Source: Methanolobus psychrotolerans
GTDB lineage: Archaea; Halobacteriota; Methanosarcinia; Methanosarcinales; Methanosarcinaceae
DNA: 64,000 bases
NCBI RefSeq assembly: GCF_002243045.1
Contig: NZ_MBKP01000009.1
Span: 1 to 64,000, forward strand
Direction: 5' to 3'
Shown here: positions 45,762-52,681 of the stretch, in pieces
Layout of the letters: every line of letters begins with the position of its first letter
How positions within the stretch are numbered: position 1 is the first letter of the stretch
Program-made: the position numbers and the translations under genes
The notes under the pieces: model-generated
What the model was told of the DNA's origin: nothing
Database searches by the model: none
The model's input: only the letters and a program-made list of their open reading frames with translations

Positions 45762-47294
45762 TCACTTGATCTCAATTTCCATTTGCTTTAAAAGATCAAA
45801 GCCCTTACCCGTAGTCCTGTACTTCTGGAGTCTGCTCCTTGGTTTTTCGGGTATCGTATAATCCAGCAGATCATATCTTATCAGCTCTGCTATGGCCTTC
45901 TTAACACTTCCCGAAACTTCTGAATGCCCCAGCATCTGCGCAATCTCTCTTTTCGACTTTGGATCAGTGGTGCATTCGGATAATATCTTCACTTGTGTAT
46001 CTGTTATTTTGACTTGGGCCTCGACTTGGGCCTCGACTTGGGCCTCGACTTGGGCCTCGGAGTGGCTTCTTAAAACAGTAAGAAAGTAACTTCTCTCGTC
46101 ATCCGTCTTAAATACAGGTCCAGGCGATCCGTTGTTCAGCAGTGCCTTCCTTATCTTCCGAAAACCAGTGTTCCTGCCTTCTGTCAGATGCAATTCCTTG
46201 AGGAAATCACCTATTATCCGGTTCCTGTATCTTCTTGAAGAGATATTTTCATCCATCAGATTATCCTTATTCAGAGGAGGCAATGGCCCCGGATAGCTCA
46301 GTATCTCGATCCTGGCAGGATAGATCCTCACTTCCACAGGCTCATATATCTCATAGCTTTTGTGATAGACTGCATTGACAAGAGCTTCTTCGAAAGCCTC
46401 ATAGGGATAATTAAAAAAGCGTATAGCTTCTGCCTGGTCAGGAACTTTCCGTACAGTCTCTGCTATGATATTGTTCTTTATATATGCAAGAACAGAAACT
46501 ATCTGCTGTCTCAAAGGACCTGTGAATATTCTTTCTGTGAAACTGTCCCCTACCTCATCCTGAAACTCAACGACATCTATCTGTGCCCCCTTAAAGAATC
46601 TGTGAGGCTCATCATTAAAGAACAAAAGACCTGCATTCTTTGGTCTGATATACTCATCAGGTCCTCCAACGATATTCATCCTTCTGCAAAGATCAGCAAA
46701 CGGTATTGAATCAGCCACGGACAAAAGATCACTTCCCACCACCTTAAGATGGGCTTTGGTGAGGGTGAAGTTCAGGTCGTTAATACTTGCATTGTGATTT
46801 ATCCTGTCATCAAAGGGTATCGACGCAGTCATAGACAGCAGTTCCCTTTCATCATCCCCCTGAGCCTTTACGGTCTTTGAAAATCTCCGGATATAATATG
46901 CATACTCCTTTCTCTTACCAAGGGAAACAGGAGCTTTATATGGGCGGTTCTGTCCTCCTGGCACCCAGATGATCAAAATTTGTTCATTATGCAAATATAT
47001 AGGTTCAACAACCGGAAAATAGGCTGGATATAGCAGATTGCACAGCTCATGCAATTCCTTCTGTATCCGGTCTACTTGTTCACTTTTAAGTCCGAAAGGA
47101 GGCAACAGGGGTCGTCCATTCTTTTCCTCGATCCCCAGAATGATGTAACCGCCGCCCCAATTGTTAAAATCATTGGCAAAAGCACAGATACTGTGTAAAA
47201 CAGATTCCGGATTCCATCCCTTTTTAAATTCAATGCGCTCCCATTCAACAGTACGGCCATTAATAAGTTCTTTGATATTTACAGGAAGTGGCAT
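45762..47294 (-). CDS. AlbA_2 / HATPase_c_4 transcriptional regulator-like protein
   Basis: A 510-aa cytoplasmic protein. AlbA_2 (Schlafen-like) DNA-binding domain at residues 12-130 (ERIEFKKGW...GGGYIILGIEEKNG), HATPase_c_4 at about 260-370 (EEALVNAVYHKSYE), four EAQV repeats near residue 412-428, then a winged helix (KREIAQMLGHSEVSGSVKKA). The EAQV repeat is encoded by 12-bp GAGGCCCAAGTC units (46011-46058) and can change length by slippage. Start 47294 (GGAG ten bases upstream) preferred over 47342. A decayed paralogue lies at 52290. Confidence 0.8.
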   Translation of the reverse strand: MPLPVNIKELINGRTVEWERIEFKKGWNPESVLHSICAFANDFNNWGGGYIILGIEEKNGRPLLPPFGLKSEQVDRIQKELHELCNLLYPAYFPVVEPIYLHNEQILIIWVPGGQNRPYKAPVSLGKRKEYAYYIRRFSKTVKAQGDDERELLSMTASIPFDDRINHNASINDLNFTLTKAHLKVVGSDLLSVADSIPFADLCRRMNIVGGPDEYIRPKNAGLLFFNDEPHRFFKGAQIDVVEFQDEVGDSFTERIFTGPLRQQIVSVLAYIKNNIIAETVRKVPDQAEAIRFFNYPYEAFEEALVNAVYHKSYEIYEPVEVRIYPARIEILSYPGPLPPLNKDNLMDENISSRRYRNRIIGDFLKELHLTEGRNTGFRKIRKALLNNGSPGPVFKTDDERSYFLTVLRSHSEAQVEAQVEAQVEAQVKITDTQVKILSECTTDPKSKREIAQMLGHSEVSGSVKKAIAELIRYDLLDYTIPEKPRSRLQKYRTTGKGFDLLKQMEIEIK

Positions 47295-47342
47295 TACATG
47301 CGTTCTCCTTTTGTCTCTCTTTCTTCCCTTCAGATCCATCAT

Positions 47343-47773
47343 AGCTAGATATTTTTTCAGGAAAGACGTCTTTCAGTATTGACAACGTTAATCTTCCTTT
47401 ACTAGTAAGCCATTCTTACATTTGTCCTTATCGTCTAACAGAGATACAAAAAAGTATCATTCAGAATAAAAGTTATTATCTTCAGTTTAAGGACAAACAG
47501 GACAGGAATGCACGGATACAACACACAAACAACCACATGCCACAGGCGGCACCTTCCGCCACCGCACAAAACACCCCGCGACCAACCCAAAGATCAGCGC
47601 AAATACAAGAACAACAGCCATAAGCACTCAATTCCCGTATTTTTCACAAATACTTACCGCATCTTCAATTCGTGGGTCTTGATCAGAATTCTGCGCATGG
47701 AGACCACCCAATTCATAGATAGAGGAAATATGAAGAATTCTGATGAAAATATATATCTGTTAGTAGCTTCCTG
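47343..47773. other. Repeat-containing gap
   Basis: No gene is seen. It contains GCCACAGGCGGCACC and the 'GACCAACCCAAAGATCAGCGC' -type dispersed repeat (about 47573-47640) shared with 48603 and 50139. Promoter-like AT-rich sequence lies around 47480 and 47745. Confidence 0.5.
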
Positions 47774-48002
47774 TGGCCGCTGCTGGGGGTGAGAGTTTGA
47801 GAGGAAGGCATCATACGGGTCCTTCTGGCAGTTTTTGGCCGGGGTCTACGGCAGGCTCGGGGACATTGGTGATCCAGCCATACTATCGCTGGTCATGACC
47901 GAGATCTTCGGGCTGGTCGTAATGGCGGTGTTCGGGCTGGCCTGGCTTAGAGGCAGGATAAAAAGGATCAAAGGGATGGAAGGGATGAAAAGCAGGCAGT
48001 GA
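47774..48002 (+). pseudogene. Frameshifted fragment of YdjM-type hydrolase
   Basis: The last 67 codons read KASYGSFWQFLAGVYGRLGD and IGDPAILSLVMTEIFGLVV, clearly paralogous to the C-terminus of the gene at 41986. Upstream, WPLLG is in a different frame, so a frameshift lies between. The N-terminal half, with the His/Asp motifs, is gone. GC content is higher than around it. Confidence 0.75.
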
Positions 48003-48029
48003 AACTGCACAGCTTAGCCGTCTGCCTGG

Positions 48030-48209
48030 TCAGGCGAGGATCTCTTCTGCACGGGCGCCGGGCTGGGGGCGAAAGGAAACATGACCACATTCACAGGCTC
48101 CTGCAGAAAAGACACGATACTTGCCGCAATAGGTACCTCCGCCGCTGCTGGTGCAGGTAAGGGCTGAAGAGCTGGCATGTTCACACTTGTCATAGTATTT
48201 ACACTTCAT
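48030..48209 (-). CDS. Small cysteine-rich protein, copy 2
   Basis: Fifty-nine residues, too short for the ORF track. It starts with the same CKYYDKCEHASSSALTCTSS and YCGKYR block as copy 1 and has a different tail (ACECGHVSF, adding CxC). Promoter, ribosome site (GGGGGAATATC) and upstream 100 bp are nearly identical to copy 1. Conservation of the coding block and its promoter, against a free tail, supports that this is a real gene family of unknown function. Confidence 0.65.
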   Translation of the reverse strand: MKCKYYDKCEHASSSALTCTSSGGGTYCGKYRVFSAGACECGHVSFRPQPGARAEEILA

Positions 48210-48715
48210 GATATTCCCCCTATATATTTACATTATTAGTACTCAAATATATATTTTTGGAATTATAATTGTGCAACGTGTAGCAGATCGGCGTTGGTGG
48301 TATAGAATGAACATCTGCGTGCATCTGCGTTTATCAGCGGTTCGCTATTGACAAAAACCACAGATGAACACGGATACAAAACAACCACCCGCCGCAGGAT
48401 GCACCTTCCATCATCACTGAATAAATTCATACTTTATTGCCATAACAATAATTGTGTACACAATAATGTTTAAAAATACCGGAACAGATCCACAACCTGC
48501 ACCGTGCCATCATCAAGATCTTTAACACAACCCAGAAATAATCACAGAACTAAAACAACCACCCGCCGCAGGATGCACCTTCCATTGTCAACAAGCAACA
48601 TACACCCGCGACCAACCCAAAGATCAGCGCGGATACAAGACCAACAGCCACAAACACCTGATCCCCGACAACCATCACTTGATCTCAATTTCCATTTGCT
48701 TTAAAAGATCAAAGA
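48085..48715. repeat. Segmental duplicate of 44590-45790
   Basis: The segment runs Cys-rich gene 5' part, promoter, a single hairpin unit (48310-48375), the CCGCCGCAGG flank, and the last codons of the AlbA_2 gene up to AAAAGATCAAAG, where it ends abruptly. In the parent segment the hairpin array has eight units and the AlbA_2 gene is complete. No gene is seen from 48210 to 48812. Confidence 0.8.
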
Positions 48716-48812
48716 AATTCACAGGCAAATCACCAATTATAAGAACTCATAATGTATTAATGATATTACATAATAACTTATAACTCAGTATATACCATAA
48801 AAAAAGGAAGAA

Positions 48813-49016
48813 ATGAAAATGACAACAAAAGAAGCGACAACAATACCAACCACAAAGGTGGTGCGGGACAGACTGAAAAGCTATGGCCTAAAAGGAGATA
48901 CCTATAGTGATATTCTTGAGCGCTTGATGGACACGGTGGACAAGGAGGAATTCATGGACCGCATGTACAGACGCCTGGAAGAAAAAGATCAGTTTGTCTC
49001 ACTGGATGAGATCTGA
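48813..49016 (+). CDS. RelB-like antitoxin
   Basis: A 67-aa protein with a DNA-binding-like N-terminus (TTKVVRDRLKSYGLKGDTYS) and acidic C-terminus (RLEEKDQFVSLDEI), as in small antitoxins of RelE toxins in methanogens. AAGGA precedes the ATG. It lies 11 bp before the RelE gene. A TATA-like GTATATAC lies near 48790. Confidence 0.8.
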   Translation: MKMTTKEATTIPTTKVVRDRLKSYGLKGDTYSDILERLMDTVDKEEFMDRMYRRLEEKDQFVSLDEI

Positions 49017-49027
49017 AAGAGACTTAA

Positions 49028-49294
49028 ATGAGCTACAAAGTAAGTATGCATCCACATGTCAGGAAGTTTTTGAATTCGCTTGATCCTGAAACAAAAACAC
49101 GGCTTGTAGAAGGCCTTCGAAAAATGGAGAACAACCCATTAGATAACGATGTCAAAAAACTGAAAGGTACAAAAGGCCGGCAAGACCTTTACAGGCTACG
49201 CATCGGAGATCACAGAGCTATTTTTGCGATCGAGACCGATAATGTATACGTACTCGAGATAATTAAGCGTGAACGTGGCTACAAATGGCTGTGA
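49028..49294 (+). CDS. RelE/ParE-family toxin
   Basis: An 88-aa toxin. MSYKVSMHPHVRKFLNSLD, KLKGTKGRQDLYRLRIGDHR and VYVLEIIKRERGYKW match the RelE/ParE family; the basic Arg/Lys residues and the terminal Lys-Arg are present, so it should be an active ribosome-dependent RNase. The cassette is intact. A tnpB remnant begins one base beyond the stop on the opposite strand. Confidence 0.88.
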   Translation: MSYKVSMHPHVRKFLNSLDPETKTRLVEGLRKMENNPLDNDVKKLKGTKGRQDLYRLRIGDHRAIFAIETDNVYVLEIIKRERGYKWL

Positions 49295-49295
49295 A

Positions 49296-49588
49296 CTACC
49301 AACCTATGAATAGGGTGGCTTCCTGCTTCATTATCGAGTCCAACGACTCAATTCCACAGGCTTGAACTGTAGTTCCTACAGCACGATTGAGAATATTAAT
49401 AGCGGCATTATGGTCACGGTCAAGAACTAATCCACAGTGAGGACAGTTGTGTGTTCTTACCGCTAATGATTTTTCTACCTTTTGACCACAGTTGCTACAT
49501 AGTTGAGATGTGTTATATGGATTTACTAATTCTACAAACTTACCAGCTTCTTCCGCTTTGTATTTTGTGATTTGAATTAGATTACCAT
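49296..49588 (-). pseudogene. IS605-type TnpB C-terminal remnant
   Basis: The final ~97 codons of a TnpB nuclease: zinc ribbon CSNCGQKVE...CPHCG and the RuvC-III motif LDRDHNAAINIL, then a tail stopping at 49296. The catalytic first two RuvC parts are missing. It ends at 49588 against the CCGCCGCAGGCGGC repeat. The 3' end lies 1 bp from the relE stop, so the original element probably inserted right after relE. No TnpA is seen. Confidence 0.8.
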
Positions 49589-49672
49589 CCCGCCGCAGGC
49601 GGCAAGGTCCACCGGCGCTGCAAAAAAAAGGAACAGATGTGACCCTGTAGTGAGCCTCCCGGAAATGAAGTA

Positions 49673-49782
49673 TTATTTCAAATGATCCAGGAAATCTTCC
49701 AGTGAGACGTTTGCCTGTTTAAGAATACTATTCAGTGTGCCTCTTTTGAGTGCTGCTCGGAAGTAACTGGTAGTTCAGGCAC
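49673..49782 (-). pseudogene. HicA toxin relic with internal deletion
   Basis: The GTG start overlaps the hicB stop and reads PELPVTS, the HicA N-terminus. It then continues, in another frame, GTLNSILKQANVSLEDFLDHLK, the HicA C-terminus. The central dsRBD region, including the catalytic His, is deleted (about 40 codons). The toxin is therefore dead, and HicB is orphaned. The 49589-49672 stretch contains a CCGCCGCAGGCGGC repeat and nothing else. Confidence 0.75.
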
Positions 49783-49981
49783 TTACAACATCAACCTTTG
49801 CAATCTCACCAAGAATTCGAGCCTGCTCTGCTGTAACTTCAAGCACAAGCCCAATGGCCTCTTTGATGTTCTCCAAAGTTTCCTCTTTAGTATCGCCTTC
49901 ACTTATCGCTGCCGGAAGCTCCAGACAGCGTGCAGTGTATCCACCTTCCTCTGCAACCTCAAGAACTATTGTGTACTGCAT
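49775..49981 (-). CDS. HicB-like antitoxin
   Basis: A 68-aa HicB partial-RNase-H fold protein (YTIVLEVAEEGGYTARCLEL, SEGDTKEETLENIKEAIGL). It is complete without a separate DNA-binding domain. The partner hicA, directly downstream, is broken. The gap to 50081 upstream has no gene. Confidence 0.85.
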   Translation of the reverse strand: MQYTIVLEVAEEGGYTARCLELPAAISEGDTKEETLENIKEAIGLVLEVTAEQARILGEIAKVDVVSA

Positions 49982-50081
49982 AATTACTCATCAGTACTTC
50001 TGGTATATTAAATTGTTACCAATTTCATTAAAAAGTTTGTCATTTTTCACTCATCCATGCTAATTAGTCTATAATAAGTGT

Positions 50082-50300
50082 ATGTTCAACAAACATGCAG
50101 ATACAAAACAACCATACGCCGCAGGCGGCACAGTCCCTCACGACCAACCCAAAGATCAGCGCGGATACAAAAACAACAGCCACAAGCACCCGATTCCCGA
50201 CAACCATCACTTGATCTCAATTTCCCTTTGCTTTAAAAGACCAAATCCCTTACCCGTAGTCCTGTACTTCCAAAAGCTGCTCCCCGACATGACCCTCATG
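50082..50300. repeat. Dispersed repeat copy with 3' end of AlbA_2 gene
   Basis: The block CGCCGCAGGCGGCACAGTCC, GATCAGCGCGGATACAA and CAACCATCACTTGATCTCAA ends in about 25 codons of AlbA_2 3' coding sequence (to CTGTACTTCCAAAAGC), after which it joins a RelE relic. It is one of four copies. Confidence 0.7.
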
Positions 50301-50402
50301 GAGGATACGTGAAACGATCAGGGTCTGCATCGAGCCATATGAAGGAATGGATACTTTCATATCCTTTTTAAAAGCATTAGTAAAGACACCTTCGTATCTC
50401 AT
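50300..50402 (-). pseudogene. RelE toxin relic
   Basis: The ATG overlaps the stop of the antitoxin gene (ATGA) and reads MRYEGVFTNAFKKDMK, a RelE N-terminus. After about 16 codons similarity is lost and it runs into the AlbA_2-derived repeat. The toxin is not functional. Confidence 0.6.
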
Positions 50403-50596
50403 TCAAATCCAAGTTCGGCCTTAAGTTCTTCAAGAGTACAAACATTGCCCTCTTTAATGTCCTTTTTTGCCTCCTCGATGCGTTGGATAGTCTTTTTATC
50501 CAATGGCACAAGGTCAACTCCAACGGCTTTAGAACAAGACCTTTTTGTTTTTAAACAGTTATGAGTATTCAGGGTCATCAATTTCATTATTCCCAT
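50399..50596 (-). CDS. Orphan RelB-like antitoxin
   Basis: A 65-aa protein. Its C-terminal half (KKTIQRIEEAKKDIKEGNVC then TLEELKAELGFE) is a common RelE-antitoxin tail; the N-terminus (about 30 residues with four unusual Cys/Lys) does not look like the family and may be a wrong start (ATG 50587 and 50578 are alternatives). Its toxin gene has been lost except for the first codons. Confidence 0.6.
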   Translation of the reverse strand: MGIMKLMTLNTHNCLKTKRSCSKAVGVDLVPLDKKTIQRIEEAKKDIKEGNVCTLEELKAELGFE

Positions 50597-50736
50597 ATTT
50601 ACTTAAATAGTTGATGCAAAGTATTTCAGTATTATTTCACTATCAAAGAGGATAATACAAAACAACCATCCCGCCGCATGCGGCACAGTCCGTCACCAAA
50701 GATATAAAAAGAAAATCCGCAGAATAGTCTTTACCT

Positions 50737-51996
50737 TCACTCAAGCAACCATTTCCATACAGGCCTCACGCTTATTTTCCTGCCATCCATTTCAAGCGCG
50801 TCCTGTGTATCTTCTGTTAGTATGAGGCCTTCTTTCAGCCCGTACTTTTCCATAGCTTCCAGAAGTCCTGATATCTCTCTTTTTTCATTTGATCTTTCCA
50901 TTCTCTGAGTTACCTGTATTGCTTTTATGATATGCCCCTTCTCCATCAGTATGAAATCACACTCATTCTTATCCACATGGTAATAGATATCATGCCCCCT
51001 GTTTTTCAGTTCAAGGAATACAATATTCTCAAGTATCTTGCCTGTATCCTTTGAGAATTTGAAGGCAAGAACGTTCATCAGTCCTGTATCTATAATATAG
51101 ACCTTCTTCTTTGAATATATCTGCTTTTTAAGAGAGTAATCAAAAGCATTGATCGTGAAGATCAGATAAGAGTTCTCCAGGTGATCTATATAGTTTTTCA
51201 CAGTGGTCTGGCTGCCGATGCCCAGGACGTTCTTTAACCTGTTGTAACTTACCTCAGTTCCGGGGTTAGTTATCAGATAGTATGCAAGAGATCTTATCGC
51301 AGTCTCGTCCTTAACCCCATATCTTACGATTATATCCCTGTACAGGATATTATCATAGAGGTTCCTGATTATGTCTTTATTTCCGTATTTATAGTACTCC
51401 GGAATACCACCATTTTCAAGATACTGACTGAATTCTTTTTTTATCCTTGCCCTTTCCTCTGTAAGGTAAAACTCCTTTTCGGTTTCAATGCCCTTTGAGC
51501 CTATCAGTTCTTTAAAAGAGAAGGGATAGAGTTCGAGTTTGACATGTCTTCCGGTAAGCTTTGATCCCAGCTCCCTGCTCATCAAAGAAGAATTTGAGCC
51601 GGTGATGTAGAATTTGAAACCCCGGTCATACATCCGCCTTACGAATGCTTCCCAGTCGGGTATGTTCTGTATCTCATCAAAGAAAAAGACCTTGCTCTGT
51701 TTTGATGTTTCCAGGAATGATTCATACAGGGCATTGAAATCACCTACTTTGAAGTCAAGCAACCTTTCATCTTCAAAATTCATGTAATAGATGTTCTCTT
51801 CCGGATAGTATCTTTTTTTTATCTGTTTTAAAAGGGTGCTTTTACCCGCACGCCTGAGACCTGTAATAACAACTATATGAGGAATTTGGGAGTAACTGTC
51901 TATTTCTTCAAGCTTCTGGCGTCTTATTGTCGGCACCTCCATTTCAAACTCCTGCTTTTGCTCTTCTATGAGCTCCTTTATCTGGTTCGTGTCCAT
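50737..51996 (-). CDS. AAA+ ATPase with DUF4143 (archaeal ATPase family)
   Basis: A 419-aa ATPase. Walker A GLRRAGKST is near residue 45, Walker B VFFFDEIQ near 98, and sensor TGSNSSL follows. The C-terminus has the DUF4143 winged-helix and nuclease-like region (IDTGLMNVLAFKF, ENIVFLELKNRGHDIYYH, KNECDFIL) in which E..DE-x-x-C-DF-x-x may be a PD-(D/E)xK type site. Members are common in archaeal accessory regions; their role is unclear. The 5' region has a cluster of palindromes. Confidence 0.85.
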   Translation of the reverse strand: MDTNQIKELIEEQKQEFEMEVPTIRRQKLEEIDSYSQIPHIVVITGLRRAGKSTLLKQIKKRYYPEENIYYMNFEDERLLDFKVGDFNALYESFLETSKQSKVFFFDEIQNIPDWEAFVRRMYDRGFKFYITGSNSSLMSRELGSKLTGRHVKLELYPFSFKELIGSKGIETEKEFYLTEERARIKKEFSQYLENGGIPEYYKYGNKDIIRNLYDNILYRDIIVRYGVKDETAIRSLAYYLITNPGTEVSYNRLKNVLGIGSQTTVKNYIDHLENSYLIFTINAFDYSLKKQIYSKKKVYIIDTGLMNVLAFKFSKDTGKILENIVFLELKNRGHDIYYHVDKNECDFILMEKGHIIKAIQVTQRMERSNEKREISGLLEAMEKYGLKEGLILTEDTQDALEMDGRKISVRPVWKWLLE

Positions 51997-52030
51997 GAAT
52001 TACATTCTGCAATGAATGCTTATATACATT

Positions 52031-52114
52031 TCCATTTAAAATGGAGATTATTACTAATAAATTGCCATTAGTAATAGATATTATAGCAATAATATCTCCA
52101 TTTAAAATAGAGAT
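52031..52114. promoter_or_regulatory. Cluster of four dyads upstream of AAA ATPase
   Basis: TCCATTTAAAATGGA (52031-52045), ATTACTAAT-(8)-ATTAGTAAT (52050-52075), GATATTAT-AGCA-ATAATATC (52077-52096) and ATCTC-(11)-GAGAT (52094-52114) follow one another. CCATTTAAAAT recurs in the first and last. A cluster of operators or an auto-regulated promoter is likely. An ORF on the minus strand across it is a product of this repetition. Confidence 0.6.
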
Positions 52115-52289
52115 ATTATACTCCAAAGCACATTATACGAAAAGCATATACGCATATCGACCAAAACCATCCCGAAGCATGCGGCACAGTCCACCGGCAC
52201 TGCAACAAAACAAATCAACAGACACACCAAAGAAACAGAGTTATCAACATAATGCAAAAACATGATTAACCTGTTCTTATATCATGGAT

Positions 52290-52680
52290 TAAGCTTCATT
52301 CATCCCTTCTCTTTAAAACCTCAATTCCCTCCCCGGTTGTCCTGTACTTCCGGAGCCTGCTCCTTGGTTTTACAGGTTCCTGCCTTTTGTCAGATACACT
52401 TCCCTGAGGAGATCCCCTATTATCCGGTTCCTGTATCTTCTTGAATCTGCGTGCATCTGCGTGCATCTGCGTGACCTGCTAAACGGATGTTTAGCAGGCA
52501 CTCAACTCTGTAAGAGGTGAGTGTATCTGCGGTTCGCTATTGACTAAAACCAGGTATCTTCGTGATGATATACCCACATCTATCAGATTATCCTTATTAA
52601 GAGGAGGAAGTGCCCCTGGACAGCTCAGCATCTCGGTCCTGGCAGGACATACCCTGGCCATGGGAGGTTCACACCACAGG
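52290..52680 (-). pseudogene. Decayed AlbA_2/HATPase paralogue, interrupted by a hairpin repeat
   Basis: Coding remnants of the 45762 gene family are in order: the 3' end (CTGTACTTCCGGAGCCTGCT at 52340) then sequences matching the GNTGFRK region with deletions, GNRIIGDLLREV (52400-52444), then after the insertion RYIL-like and PGALPPLNKDNLI (52566-52640). Deletions and stops make it non-functional. At 52445-52553 a hairpin repeat unit is inserted. Confidence 0.75.
52445..52553 (-). mobile_element. Hairpin repeat insertion with 50-nt element, flanked by a 12-bp duplication
   Basis: The insert splits the decayed gene above. GTATCTTCTTGA (52433-52444) is on the left and GTATCTTCGTGA (52554-52565) on the right, one mismatch. 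The intact homologous gene has this sequence only once (46228 region). The insert holds three ATCTGCGTG boxes, the 50-nt element (52474-52523) and the end of the unit (TATCTGCGGTTCGC...). This is what an insertion with target-site duplication looks like. Confidence 0.6.
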
Positions 52681-52681
52681 T

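Noticed and set aside
51944-52126. 60-aa minus-strand ORF with ISILNG repeats
   Set aside because: It is a read-through of the palindromic AT-rich run over the ATPase start and has no ribosome site.
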